Source of the DNA: Anagrus nilaparvatae
Taxonomy: Eukaryota > Arthropoda > Insecta > Hymenoptera > Mymaridae
Direction: 5' to 3'
NCBI GenBank assembly: GCA_022575985.1
Contig: JAKSXM010000272.1
Span: forward strand, 31,141,501-31,205,500
DNA length: 64,000 nucleotides
The notes under the pieces were generated by a model. It searched no databases, had not been told where the DNA came from, and was given only the letters and a program-made list of their open reading frames with translations. The translations under genes and the position numbers were made by a program. Within the stretch, counting starts at the first letter, position 1. Each line of letters opens with the position of its first letter. This document shows, piece by piece, positions 11,114-22,842 of the stretch.

Positions 11114-14100
11114 TCAGTGAACAAATTCCTTGCAAGTTATTTGTGATGATTTTTTTCTCGTCTGTATCAAATGTTAATTAATTTTTGAGAACTTTTCAAA
11201 AAGGAAAAATTAACAAGTTTTTCGATTGCCTAAGAAATTAAATTTTGAAAGCCATATAAAATACCAAAATATAGTCAGTATAAGTTCGAGGGTAATATGA
11301 ATTGTTCTCATAAATGTTAACTTGCGATCCAGATAAGACACGTGGAAAATGCACGCAAAGAGCCAACAAGAATCATTATATTGTTTATATAACGTAAGAA
11401 TAATACTTATGTCAGTAAAAAATTCTATTTATATATGATGCAATTATATTTAAATAAAGTACTGTTTACTTGCAATTTTACTCGGTAATTTAAGTATAAA
11501 AGATGCATGATCGTTTCCAGCCCTTCTCTTTTAAAAAGAGGAAAAAAGATGCATGCAAAAATTTCTGCATTAGGCTGTTCCCTAAAATTTCATCAAAAGA
11601 TACTAAACTCTTTATTAGCAATGCAGCTGCAGTCCTGTTGTGCCATAAAAAACTGTATTTCGATTATTTATATAAGAAATGCAAATTTTAGCCAAGAGAG
11701 TATAATTATTGTAAGAAAGGAAATATTTTGCAGATTATTGCGACCCCCCTTCCTCCTGACAATAGTTTTTTAATAATCATTTTTCAAAAATTTGCTTAAA
11801 TACGAGAGCCTTTTGGAAAAATTGGGTCAGCCTAATATGCACGGTTGTGTATTAGTATCCGTGTGTGCGTGAGTGCGTGTATAAATAGAAGCATAAAAAT
11901 GTGTGTGTAGGAAGATTTGTATAAAAAACCACGTGACTTTGTACGGATTTGCGTCAATGGTGACCTCCACTTGTACCCGGAGTGTAAAAAGCGTTCACGC
12001 AGAAGAGCCGAGTATTGTATGTGTATAGAGGCCCCGGATTCCGGTGATATTTTACAATCGCACGAGGACTACATTATAATATTGCAATACTAATAAAAAG
12101 AAAAAAACATGCTCCGGACTTAACGAGGCTAATAGGCGTGCCTTCCTGGCCCTCTTTTATATTCTATTTATGACTTTTTAAGGATCTTGGTTATTATCTC
12201 GGTGGTATCACCTGATATTATTAGTTCCGTTTTTGTTAAAACAGCTCTTCCAAATATTATTTCAGCTGGACTCATTCTTAGTATAAAGCATCACGCACGC
12301 AATCGTATAAATAATTTTATTATTATGTTTATATGTATACATTTAAAGAGTGCAAATAAAAATGTTAATTATACATTTTATTTATTACGAGGCAAAAAAT
12401 TGAATAAATAAAATAATTATATCTAAGGTTACTCTTTTTTTTTTGCCAAAATTTTTATATTCAAAGCAATAAATTTTTTTTATCATTTCTACACTGCCGA
12501 ATTGCTATGTTTCATTTTTTTGGGGTTGCTCCTGCTTAGTAAAAAAAGAAATAACAGAAAAACAATAGAATTTCAGGGACCAGGTCCTCTCTCACCAAAT
12601 TCAGGCTACATTAATCAAAGATACTGTGACTATAGTAACTACAGTATCTTTGACATTAATGGACTCCTCAAGATATTTGACCAAAGTCCACTTTTTTCAG
12701 GCCAGATATTTGAGTGTAATTTCCATAAAAAAATAGAATTTATTGTTGTATAATTTCCCAAGGAATACCTGCTTTCCTGTTATTAATTTTATGAGGCTGT
12801 ACTTAACGAAATGGCAGTATAACTGCAAAGTGCTTGAAAATTCAACTATAATCTTTTTAGATTCAAGCACAGAAACTCAAAAGTGTATACCTTTCGTGCT
12901 TTATTTTTATTTTTAGACTTGACATGCAATAAAAAAAAAGGTTTGCAAAAAAAAAAAGATTCTTTATTTGGGACTAGACGAAATTAATTACAATAAAATA
13001 AATAAGAAAAAAAAAGAGCCCAAAAAAATGTTTTATTTTATTGTTAATCAAAATTCAGTATATAAAAGATTTGCATTTTTTTTTGTAACCGCAAATTTAA
13101 AATTAATTATGATCGTTGTCAAAATTATTCGTTACTATAGCTAAATTTCAAAACTTCCAGGAACCTAAGTAAAAAAAGGAAGTTTTACAGCTTGATTTAG
13201 TAAATTTCCAAAAATATTCAGATTCTCGAATTCTATTTTTAAACGAAAAAACGAATAGAAAAAAAATGTTATTACATATGACGATATCGAATTATTTGTT
13301 AAAACGTGTGTTATTGATACGTTAATTATTAATACAATATAAATTTTCATAAAAAAAAGATGTTATTTTAATTAATATTAATTACGAGTAATAAAGAAAC
13401 GTTTAATAATAATAAACAGGAACTAAAAAAACTTGGCCTTTTGTGGTTATAGTTTTGATAAAAATATTATATTTTTCTCAAATCCTGAAAATCAAAATAC
13501 GGAAGTTAGAATTAAATTACATTGTGATTACATTAAAAAAAAACTTCTCTACGTCAATGATGACTTACTTTCTTTTGACTTCGTTTCGTTTTTTGACGAT
13601 AAAAATCTAAATACATAAAACGTACATTTATTACCCGAAAAAAATTTTTTTCAATTGGACTTTCTCTTTTTTTTTCTTTTTTTTTTTGTGTATGAGAAAA
13701 ATTTAAAATTTGGACAACGGTTTTTCAAAGTTAAATTATTCTATCTTGTAAAAGCAACTTTGAGGCCTAATTTTATCTAAACATTTTTTAAAAATAATAC
13801 TTCAAAAGTGCTCTGAAATCCGGTTATATTTAAAATTTTATAAGTGCTAATTTTAAAAAGAGGCAGTTTAAAATTCGTTTGCCCTGGTCTTTCCCAACAT
13901 CAGCTTACAAACTTTTATACTTTCGGGTATTTAATTTCTAAAACTAAAAAATTTTAGGACATCCACTGTTACGTCAGCGTCATATTTTAATTATTACATG
14001 GTTAATTTTTTTGAATATTTAAAAGACTCTGCTTTCACTTTTAACAAAATTTTCATTAAATATTTTAATTGCAGTTTCAAAAGAATTTCTATTAAAAACC

Positions 14101-15579
14101 ATTTTTATTAGTAAAGTAATATAAAATTTTCAAACCAACAGTCAATTGCCAAATTTTCAGTGCAACTTCCAGTTATCTATAATTTTCTTAACGATTACGA
14201 CATTTGCCTCGAGTCTCAAAATGCTTTGCTCGACAATTTAAAAAAACAAAAGTTGGCAATTTTTATTTTAAAAATAAGTTTGAATTTAAGGCAGACGCTA
14301 AATCATCAATTATTCCAAATGTTATTATTATAAAAATTTTGTTTAATCGAACTTTTATAAGATGCATATAAACATTAGTGAAATTTGATGTGCAAATTTA
14401 AAAAAAATAATTCAATGCAACGTGATAAGTATGCTTGATTAGTCGTTACAATCCTGCTTGTCTACGTAAGCGAACGAAAAATAAACATACACGGCATACA
14501 ATTTGAATGACGGTGTTAAATAAAATAAATTTATATACTTTAGGTACTTATTTATAACATAAAACGGAACCCATCCTGCCAGCCAAGATGCAAAACATTA
14601 TAAGCAGGCTTATTTTTATTAGAGCTGCAATTATCTCTAACAGCCCAAGTAAAAATGATTAACTGAAATTATTATATCTTCTTGTTTTCACTATTTTTTT
14701 TTTTTAATTTAATATTTAGCAGAGGAATTGTAGCAGTATTGGTTGGGAAAAGATCCTGACATAAAAAATAATTAGTTTTTTATTAAAAACGTCAAAATTG
14801 GTGAAATTAAGGACGCGCTTCCCAAAAGGTTTCCAATTTTTTAGAGGAATATCTCAGAAAGTCGGTTGCCGTCACACTTTTTGTTGAAAAAAAAAATTTT
14901 TTTTTTCAAGCTCTATTATTTTTTTCTTTTATTGATTTTTCATTAACCGAGTTAACTCTTACGCCCAAAGCCTTCCTTTATAAGATCCTTTTTGATTTTT
15001 TAGCTTTAGGCTTATTAATTCGGAAAAATTCGGAGATAAAATGTGACTTTTTTGGAGGCTCGACTTTGACACCATCTATGAATTAGCTAATAAGCGATTG
15101 TTTTTATATTTAAAAAAAAAAACGTTTTTCTGGCCAAAGGTACTAAAAAAAATTTGGTAATATAAAAAATTTTTAAAACAGTCCCTATTACACATATATT
15201 TATAAATTTTCCTCAAAAAATTAGTACATGTTCCGGGCATGTTTCTAACAATTTTTTTTTTAAATTTCACTTGAAACTTGTCGGAAATTGCAGTTTAAAA
15301 TAAAAAACACGCAAAGATTTTATCGAGGAGATAAAATGTAAATAAAAAAAAGAATGTTAAATTTTTTTGCATAATAATATTGTAAAAGTTAGACAAAAAA
15401 TATTATAAAAAAGCTTTTATTTACATTGTAGATTATTATTAAAAAAATTAAATTCCGTTTTTTGCATGTTTACATGGTATGACAATGTCAAATTATTTAT
15501 TACAAAAATATTTTGGAATAAATATTCGAAAAAAATATATCAAAATTTATTTCACTTTTCTTTTGAGATCAGAGTCAGA
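11114..15579. other. intergenic, no gene supported
   Basis: Mostly AT-rich single-copy-looking sequence. 11820-12150 is richer in G+C and contains GT-rich repeats, a TATAAATA at 11880 and a CACGTGAC E-box near 11930; it might be regulatory or a non-coding transcript, without proof. 12609-12662 is a hairpin with arms ATTAATCAAAGATACTGT. Overlapping open frames at 11503-11773, 12187-12411 and 13433-13618 have no recognisable domain or clear splice context. Confidence 0.5.
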
Positions 15580-17800
15580 ATGGCAGTGGCATTTAAAATT
15601 TTATTGATTTCGACTTGTTTAATAATGGTTCTAATGTTAATTTATATTTATTTATTTAATTTACTTATTTAATTTGATACTTAATATTTATTTTTTATTT
15701 AAACTTAGGTGGTTAATTCAATACCACTGACATTATTCAGAGCAAAACGAGTAAGTATAAATTCTTAATATCTTTCATTTTAAAATCAAAATTTTTCGTC
15801 CAAAAATTAATTGCATACAAAAAAACTTACAACCGGTTTGCGAACTCACAACCAATGAATATGAAACATGTTAAATTTATATTTTGAATCTTATGAAACC
15901 TTTACAATTTTAAGAAAAAAAAATCATTTTTAGCTCCTAAAATCCTTATATAATTCTATATCTCTTTATAGAAAGTATTCTCAATCCCTAAATCGAAATT
16001 ATTCCAAGTCCATTTTACCCCCACCCCCCTACTCCAGTCAAATCACGGGATTTAGGGTGATATTTTCCCCACTAATGAGGTTTGTTCCCCTATAAGTTTT
16101 TAGGGTCGCTGATCACGAATTTCGGGGTCCCGGAGCCGGTCTAAGGGTGGAACACCCTTAAATTTGCAAATTCACCCCTTTAAGGTCATTAATAACAATT
16201 TAAGCAGGTAAAGTTGATAAAACATTCCTAAATTTGCAATCAACCCTTATTTTTGCAAACTTTTTATCCAAGCTTATTCAAGGCTTGTATACATAATTTT
16301 GCAAAAATAAGGGTGAATTTGAAAATTTAAGGGTGTATAACTAACTTTATGAAATTAAAACCCCCAAACCCGTAATTAACGACCTTGAAAACCTATAAAA
16401 TCATGTTCCTGCCGTTTGAAAATGCTTGGATATAAAGGTTGCAAAAATAAGGGTTGATTTGGAAATTTAGGAATGTTTTATCAACTTTACACACTTGGGA
16501 CCCTCAAATTCGTGATTATCGAGCCAAGAAACCTATTATAATCTGCTTAAATTTTTAATGACTCCTGTTAAAAATAATGTTAAAAGGGTGAATTTGCAAA
16601 TTTTAGGGTGTTCCACCCTAAGACCGGCTCCGGGGCCCCGAAATTCGTGATCAGTGACTCAAAAAACTTATAGGGGAACAAACCTCATTAGTGGGGAAAA
16701 TATCGACCCCCCACCCCGAGATTCGACTGAAGTACCCTGCCTATTAACCTGTTCCATGTTAGAAAGAAAAATTTTAACTAGATTAATATTTTAATTAGTG
16801 TTTTGTGGGAGGCATGGTGCCTGTTATTCAAGGAACTAAAGCTACTACTGGAGGCTCAGTTATTGGCAAATTGACAGGAATTCTTAATTCCGTTACTGGT
16901 GGACTTTTCGGATCTCTCACTGGTGGAGCCGGTGGATCTGCTAGTGCTGGTGGTGGTATAAGAGTACCCGGTGCAGGTGGATCTGTTAGTGCTGGTGGTG
17001 GTGTAATAGTACCCGGTGCAGGTGGATCTGTTAGTGCTGGTGGTGGTGTAAGAGGCGGGTCTGTTAGTGGTGGCGTTGCTGTAAGACAACCCGTAAGTAA
17101 AAATTTTAAATCAGACCGTTAGGTTGCTTTGGTTAAAATTTCAAGCAGAACACGGGGAAAAATAACTGTTAAACATAACCAAAATTGCTAGTTATTTTTA
17201 CATCATAAAGTTTTGTTATTTTTTGTTCTAATATTTTGTAAATATAACCATGTTTATAGTTAGAATTACAATATTTGTAAAATTTACAAAATTTTTTTGT
17301 TCTTAAAACTAACCCCGTTTTACTAAAATTAGCTTTGCAAAATATAAATAGTATATTTCTCCGTGAATATTTAATTTTTAGAATACACTTAAACTAGGAG
17401 TGTGCGGTTACCCAAAATTACGATCTCTTTTGTAAGATTTTTGCAGGTCAATCCCTGGGCAACCCAAAATTCGACCCAACTCGAAACAATTAACCCAAAA
17501 TTTCGGGTACCCGACCTGACTTCTGGGTGACCCTAACTTAAACCACTATTTGGTTTGAATAACTTATTAATTATCGATATAACTTTCAATCTTGTTTGAA
17601 ATTTCAAACCAATCAACCTAACCATGACAATATTCGGGTACTGTGAATAAATATTTTTTACCTTTTTTACTTTTAAATTAAGAAAGAATTATCGAAAATA
17701 GGAAATCTTTTTTTGCACTAAAAGGGCGGGCTGATACCCCATAAAAGTAAATATTTGTATCTTATGTAATTAATTCTAGGCAGGAGCAAGGAATGGATAA
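15580..17800 (+). CDS. predicted furin-processed glycine-rich secreted peptide precursor
   Basis: Four exons join in phase 0: 15580-15627, 15709-15750, 16799-17092, 17780-17800 (TAA). They predict 134 residues. Residues 1-20 (MAVAFKILLISTCLIMVVNS) form a signal peptide. Residues 21-30 (IPLTLFRAKR) look like a short propeptide ending in a furin-type RAKR site. The mature part begins CFVGGMVPVIQGTK and continues with three copies of a 15-residue unit (GAGGSVSAGGGVIVP type). Donors CGA|GTAAGT and CCC|GTAAGT are strong; the first donor (ATG|GTTCTA) and the tiny last exon are weaker. Glycine-rich, furin-released architecture is typical of insect antimicrobial peptides. The segment VIQGTK also occurs, as I recall, in hymenoptaecin, but that is too short to prove homology. 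A cuticle or silk-like protein is the alternative. Intron 2 contains a fold-back element. Confidence 0.55.
15820..16760. repeat. dispersed repeat, copy 1 (AACCGGTTTG ... AACATGTT)
   Basis: The copy opens with ACTTACAACCGGTTTGCG and AAACATGTTAAATTT, then carries ATTCTCAATCCCTAAATCG, ATTCCAAGTCC and a C-run. It ends near CCTGTTCCATGTTAGAAAG. Related copies lie at 18890-19200 and 21408-21985. The fold-back element at 16030-16734 sits inside this copy. Confidence 0.6.
16030..16734. repeat. fold-back element, TACTCCAGTCAAATCACGGG end
   Basis: The left arm starts TACTCCAGTCAAATCACGGG and the right arm ends with the diverged inverse (GATTCGACTGAAGTA). Arms share GGGTCGCTGATCACGAATTT, the phrase CCGGAGCCGGTCTAAGGGT and TTTGCAAATTCACCC. 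It belongs to the same family as 5844-7247 but has fewer clear monomers. It lies inside intron 2 of the glycine-rich peptide gene. Confidence 0.8.
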
Positions 17801-18889
17801 TTATTACTTTTAGTATTAAAATTAATTATACGAACCGAGCCTGAATTATGCAATATCTTAGAAAATAATTTATATGCCAGAATTCAATTTTTTGACATCT
17901 CTATACATCAGCAAGTGAAATTCGATTTTTATATCAGAGGAACTAAATAATTTTGTAAATTTGCATACGGTTTTAAATTTTATAATACGATTTTGTAAAT
18001 TGTTGACTAATTTAAAAAAATAAAATTTATTATATATATTTACTTCTGTAATTAATAAATTGATGTAAAACAAGAGTACATTACATTTTGCTGTATATTT
18101 CAAATAAATTACAATAAATAATAATAAATTTCTGCTTTGTTTTTATTCTGCATTTATAGCAACGAAGGTTTAAAGATTTTATATAAGAGAGAATTTTTGG
18201 AATTTTTTCAGATATATAAAGAATGCAAATGCATAATGAGGTCTTAAAAAATTACAATAATGAAATATACATTTTAAACTCGATTTTAAAACACATAGCT
18301 GTCACAAATGGTTATAATAGTACACTCACAAAATTGTATTGGTAAACATTACCCTTTTGATTAGTAAAATAATTTGAAGTTGTCAAAATGGCGTTTTATG
18401 TTATTTTTTACCAACATGTATTTTATAAACTACCCGTAAAGGAAAAAAAAATTACCCTTAATTTTAGTAGAATTTATTTTACATATTTTTTCTCGCAAGT
18501 GACAAAATTTGATTTCAGATACTACATAAGGAATGAAAATTGTATAAATTATAAAATATAAATTATAAAAAAAAATAAAAAAAAATAAATTAAAATAAAA
18601 AAAAAAAAAAATAATTAAAAAAAATTTAAAAAAAAAAATAAAAAAAAATAAATAAAAGTTATACACATGTGAGAGAGTGAGAGTATAATAATATTTTGTA
18701 GAAAATCTTACTCAAGAAAAATTACCCTTAATTATAGTAAAATGTACTATTTTCAATTCTTCGGATAACTTTACTAAAATTAATAGTAAAATCTTCCAAT
18801 TGCAAATGTACATTTTCCTCTACATTTTTTCTCAGTGTAATGTAATATCATAGACAAAATATAATTTATAAACAGTAAAACCGTAGTAA
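17801..18889. other. intergenic; A/T low-complexity tract, no gene
   Basis: AT-rich sequence follows the glycine-rich gene and includes several AATAAA-like sites (for example around 18105). 18540-18660 is an almost pure A/T tract dominated by A-runs; the open frame on its reverse strand is a low-complexity artefact. Phrases ATTACCCTTAATTTTAGTA and ATTACCCTTAATTATAGTA near 18450 and 18720 suggest a decayed inverted-repeat element. Confidence 0.5.
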
Positions 18890-19200
18890 AAAAATTTATA
18901 ACCGGTTTGTATAACTACAAAACTAACGAGCATAGAACATGTTCACTCATAACAGTAATAAATCCAAAAACCGAAATTACAATAAGTCCTGAAATATAAA
19001 TTATCCTAAGTCCATAAACTTAAGTATTCTAAGTTCTTGTTCTTTGACTCACACTTCAGATTATTCTAAGTCCCTAAATCGAAAATATTCTAAGTCCATT
19101 TTACTCCCCCCCCCCTAAAAACGTCAATATTTCACCCCCCCCCCCCGCTGCCGAGCCAAACTTTTTCAAATACTCCATCCAATGAACATGTTCCATGTTA
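18890..19200. repeat. dispersed repeat, copy 2
   Basis: It contains TTATAACCGGTTTGTATAAC, AGAACATGTTCACTC, repeated ATTCTAAGTCC(CTAAATCG) units and two C-runs, and ends with AACATGTTCCATGTTAAAA. The layout matches 15820-16760 and 21408-21985. Confidence 0.65.
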
Positions 19201-19599
19201 AAACCAGAAACGAAACACATTTCAGCAACATAATATTATGGTAATCACACACCATATATTCTTACCAACACATTTGTTAAATTTAACTACAAAACTACTA
19301 AGTAAAAAACAACAAATACCATTAGAATAAAAGTCAGGAATTTATAAGTTACATTGAAATGACTGCAATTGTTTCTACATTGGGCAAACAGGTAGAACAT
19401 TTTCATCCAGATTTCCTCAACATATACCACCTAAAAATCTAAGGAACCCGATAATTATAGAAAATGTAATATCTAATTTTGCAAAACACATCATAACTGA
19501 GAAACATAATTATTATTATTATTTATTCATTAGAAGAAATACATTTACATGTTTTATAATACAAAAATAATATTACAAATTGCTCACTTAACTTGATCA

Positions 19600-19760
19600 A
19601 AAAACTGAAAAAAAAAATTTGAAGGCACATCGATATGACCCGCGTATTCAAGTAGTTTGAACCTTCAGAAAACCGAAAGAAATCGTGAACGAGAAATCGG
19701 TGATAGGTGCCAAAAGATTTTTCTATTTTTATGTCAAAAACTGCCCAATTTTCGAAAATT
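19600..19760. repeat. single copy of the CACATCGATATGACCCG module
   Basis: The stretch GGCACATCGATATGACCCG, TTTGAACCTTCAGAAAACCG and AAATCGGTGATAGGTGCC is repeated twice, in inverted orientation, at the ends of the palindrome 37087-38245. Here only one arm is present. Confidence 0.7.
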
Positions 19761-20118
19761 TTTATTTTTGAGGTTTTTCACGGTATTTTTCGGGATTTTT
19801 GTTTTTGACTAGTTAAAAAAAGTTTAAAACTAATAGAAACAATGATTTAGCATCGGTTTTTAACAATATTTTGACATTTATAAGCTAGAAAACCTTTTTT
19901 ATTTTTTGCATTTTTTCTAATTTTGTTTTATTACTTTTTCTTGCATCTTAGGCTGTTTTTAATCTATGTAAGAGTTAAAATGGTAAATATTGATAATTTT
20001 TAGTTCAAATTGATTATTACACAGTTATTACATACCATGAAGACGTCCGAAAATAAGAATAACGAACACTAGAGACCCAATTTTTAAATTTTTGCTATAA
20101 AATCTAACAAAAATAACC

Positions 20119-20909
20119 ACGTAGTTATACTCCCTGGCTCAGAGAGTTATTTCAGGGAGTTAATTTCCTGAAATTTCTGTCATCTCCTCGAATACCTTCG
20201 AGATGAAAATGGACCGTACGACGGAAGTACGACGGTTAGTTGTTTTCATGTTTCTTGGTCTGTCATATTGGAAAATTGGAAAATATGTTGAGGCAAAAAA
20301 TAAAATTTTCATTAATAGAAACGTTTTTCTCGGCCCCGAAAACCTCCAGGTAATGTAGAAAGTTTTTATTTTCATGTTTTTTGGTTCGCTATCTTGGAAA
20401 ATTGGAAAATATGTTGGGGCTAAAAAATTAAAATTTTCATTCATAAAAGCGTTTTCCTCGACCCCGAAAACCCCCAGGTAATGTAGAAAGTTTCTATTTT
20501 CATGCTTCTTGGTCCGCCATATTTGAAAATTAGAAAATTGGAAAATTGTTTTGGATGAAAAATTAAAAATTACGCTTTCAGGATATCAGTTTTCCGTCGT
20601 ACGGTCCATTTTCATCCCGAAGGTATTCGAGGTGATGACAGAAATTTCAGGAAGTTAACTCCCTGAAATAACTCTTTTGCCCTCCCAGGCGTAAAACTCG
20701 TGTGTAAAGAATTTTCTGAACTCGTTTTACGCCTAGGTGGGCAAAAAATAGTGTAAGCATCATGGGCGAAATACTTTAGACACGAGCGTGAACACATGTC
20801 ACTCGTGCCCGGCTTCGCCGAGCACTCGTGCTAGTGCTCACGCTAGTGCCGAAACTTTTACGCCCTTAATATACTTAATATACTATCTGAGCCAGTGTGT
20901 ATAACTGCG
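20119..20909. repeat. inverted-repeat element with internal ~120-bp tandem units
   Basis: Outer ends CGTAGTTATACTCCCTGGCT and the inverse of CGCAGTTATACACACTGGCT pair. Next inward, TTTCAGGGAGTTAA and CCGTACGACGG pair with CCGTCGTACGG and TTAACTCCCTGAAA. Between them a unit of about 120 bp, marked by CCCCGAAAACC.CCAGGTAATG and ATTGGAAAATATGTTG, recurs about three times. The right side carries the CGTAAAACTCGTGTG/GGGCAAAAAATAGTGTAAGC module also seen at 9465 and 26470. No coding capacity. Confidence 0.75.
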
Positions 20910-21407
20910 AAATATTTTGTCTATTTTATTTTTATCTTATAACAGGGCCGTCTTTACAATAACGCCAAACTACGCTATGGCGTGGAGCGGCAGCTTTTTA
21001 ATAGGCGGCACTTTATGTAAAAATTTTATTATTTAATTAATTAAGTAAAATTATTATTTACGCTTAAAATTAATTAAAAAAATTATTAAAAAACTTAGGT
21101 TTTGTATACATATTTTGTTTCTTCTATTTAAAATACATCAAAACAAAAAGCAGGTATATTCAATTTTTTGTGGTCCATGCAAACTGTTTAATAAAAGCAA
21201 TAGTATGAGTAATAAGTAATAATTTTATTTTCTAGGGTTAGTAGATTTTGCATACTTTTATCAATAAATGTTTAATTATATTCTTTTTTAAGCATATGCT
21301 AGTATAAACCTTATTTAAATTTATTTTTAGACTAAAAAGGGCAGACCGGAACCTTTGGGTCGCCAAATTACAATCTATAGTTATGGATGACTTTAATATG
21401 CTAAAAA

Positions 21408-21985
21408 AAAACTTATAACCGGTTTGTGTAAACACAACCTAAATGCATGGAACATGTTTACTTCCAGATGAGGACTAGGTATAATACAAATGTTACTTAA
21501 AATTATAATACAATTTTCTATTTTTATAATTTGTAATTATCACCTCACTAGCTGTTATAATTCTAAACCTAAACTATTTTGATTCCCTAAACCTGAATTA
21601 TTCTAAGTCCCTTAATCGATATTATTCCAAGTCCCTAAGCCCAGATTTTTCAAAGACTTTTAAAAGCATTTTATTTATTTATATATACTTACCTAATTAT
21701 TCTAAGTCTTATTTGACCCCCCCCCCTTAAATAGGACAAATTTAACCCCCTCTTAAAAAGGACAAATTTGACCCCCCCCCCTTAATTTTCAAGTTTTGAA
21801 GTACCCCCTCCCTATAAACATGTTCCATGTTAATAGGACGAATTTGACCCCCCCCCCCCTTAAATAGGACAAATTTGACTCCCTCCCTTAAAAAGGACAA
21901 ACTTGACCCTCCCCCCCTTAAATAGGACAAATTCGACCCCCCCCCCCCTTAATTTTCAAGTTCTGATAAACATGTTCCATTTTAA
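21408..21985. repeat. dispersed repeat, copy 3, with C-rich minisatellite
   Basis: The copy starts ACTTATAACCGGTTTGTGT and CATGGAACATGTTTAC, then ATTCTAAGTCCCTTAATCG units. 21715-21960 is a minisatellite of about 28 bp, unit AAATAGGACAAATTTGACCC followed by a C-run, five or so copies. It ends AACATGTTCCATTTTAAC. The reverse-strand glycine-rich frame over this stretch is an artefact of the repeat. Confidence 0.7.
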
Positions 21986-22066
21986 CATCCAAGATACCCT
22001 CCGTTCATTCCAACGCGCCTTCTGGGCTTAGAAACTCAGCACGGTGACCTGGAAGCGTATTATTAT

Positions 22067-22842
22067 GCGATCAAAATGACAAAAAAAACTGTATGTTGGG
22101 GTCTTTTCTACACTAAAAAATGTCTACAAATTTTCTATCCGGACCTTATCTATCCAGCTACTCTAAGTGTTTGCTATCAATATTTTCATATTTTGAATAA
22201 TGATGATTTGAATTTTTTTATAAGACTGGTTTTTTTTTCGAAGTATCCAGGATTCCTAAGACGCCTGCAGAACTCGAAAATATAAGTAAAAAAATAAGTT
22301 TCTCGTTGGATTCAGACCAAAACCTCGATTTTTGAGCCCACGATGGCTCTAAAAAGTTTTTTTTGGCCTATACTGTTTTAGATTATGTTCAAATTGATAT
22401 CCCGTAGTATTTTTTCCCCAGAAAATCCGATGAAACTATTTATTTTAGCTTTTGACCACGTCTTATATGAGAAAAATCGATTTTTGACGTGTTTCAGGGT
22501 CTCAATTTTAATGAAGCTAATCACAAAAGTTTATTAGTTTACAAAATAAATTTTTCTAAATATTATTTACTAAAGGAACTTATGTATTTTGCGCCAGGAA
22601 TCCGATGAAATTATTTATTTTCGCTTTTGACCACCTCTTATATGAGAAAAATCGATTTTTCTCGTGTTTCAGGGTCCCAATTTTAAAGAAATCCATTATA
22701 AAAATCAAGACAATATTTAAAATATGAAAATATTGACAGCAAATGCTTAGAGTAGCTGGATAGAAGGTCCGGATAGGAAATTCGTAGACATTTTTTAGTG
22801 TAGGAAACACCCCACCATACAGTTTTTTTTGTCATTTCGATG
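22067..22842. repeat. fold-back element nested in the hAT-like element
   Basis: The left arm (ATCAAAATGACAAAAAAAAC, then TCTATCCGGACCTT and CCAGCTACTCTAAG) pairs with the right arm ending GTCATTTCGATG. Both arms contain TTTTGACCAC(G/C)TCTTATATG in the same orientation near 22450 and 22625, a direct repeat inside the loop. Non-coding. Confidence 0.75.

Noticed and set aside
12482..12753. 83-residue frame with a hydrophobic N-terminus resembling a signal peptide
   Set aside because: The middle spans a DNA hairpin (12609-12662), and no homology or splice context supports it.
13433..13618. 61-codon frame with Asp/Asn-rich, somewhat protein-like composition
   Set aside because: Starts at a TTG, has a stop just upstream, no recognised family and no convincing splice partners; kept only as a note.
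16856..17089. Reverse-strand Thr/Ser-rich frame
   Set aside because: Shadow of the glycine-repeat exon on the opposite strand.
18430..18666. Reverse-strand Phe/Ile-rich frame
   Set aside because: Produced by an A/T low-complexity tract.
21742..21930. Reverse-strand glycine-rich frame
   Set aside because: Produced by the C-rich minisatellite.
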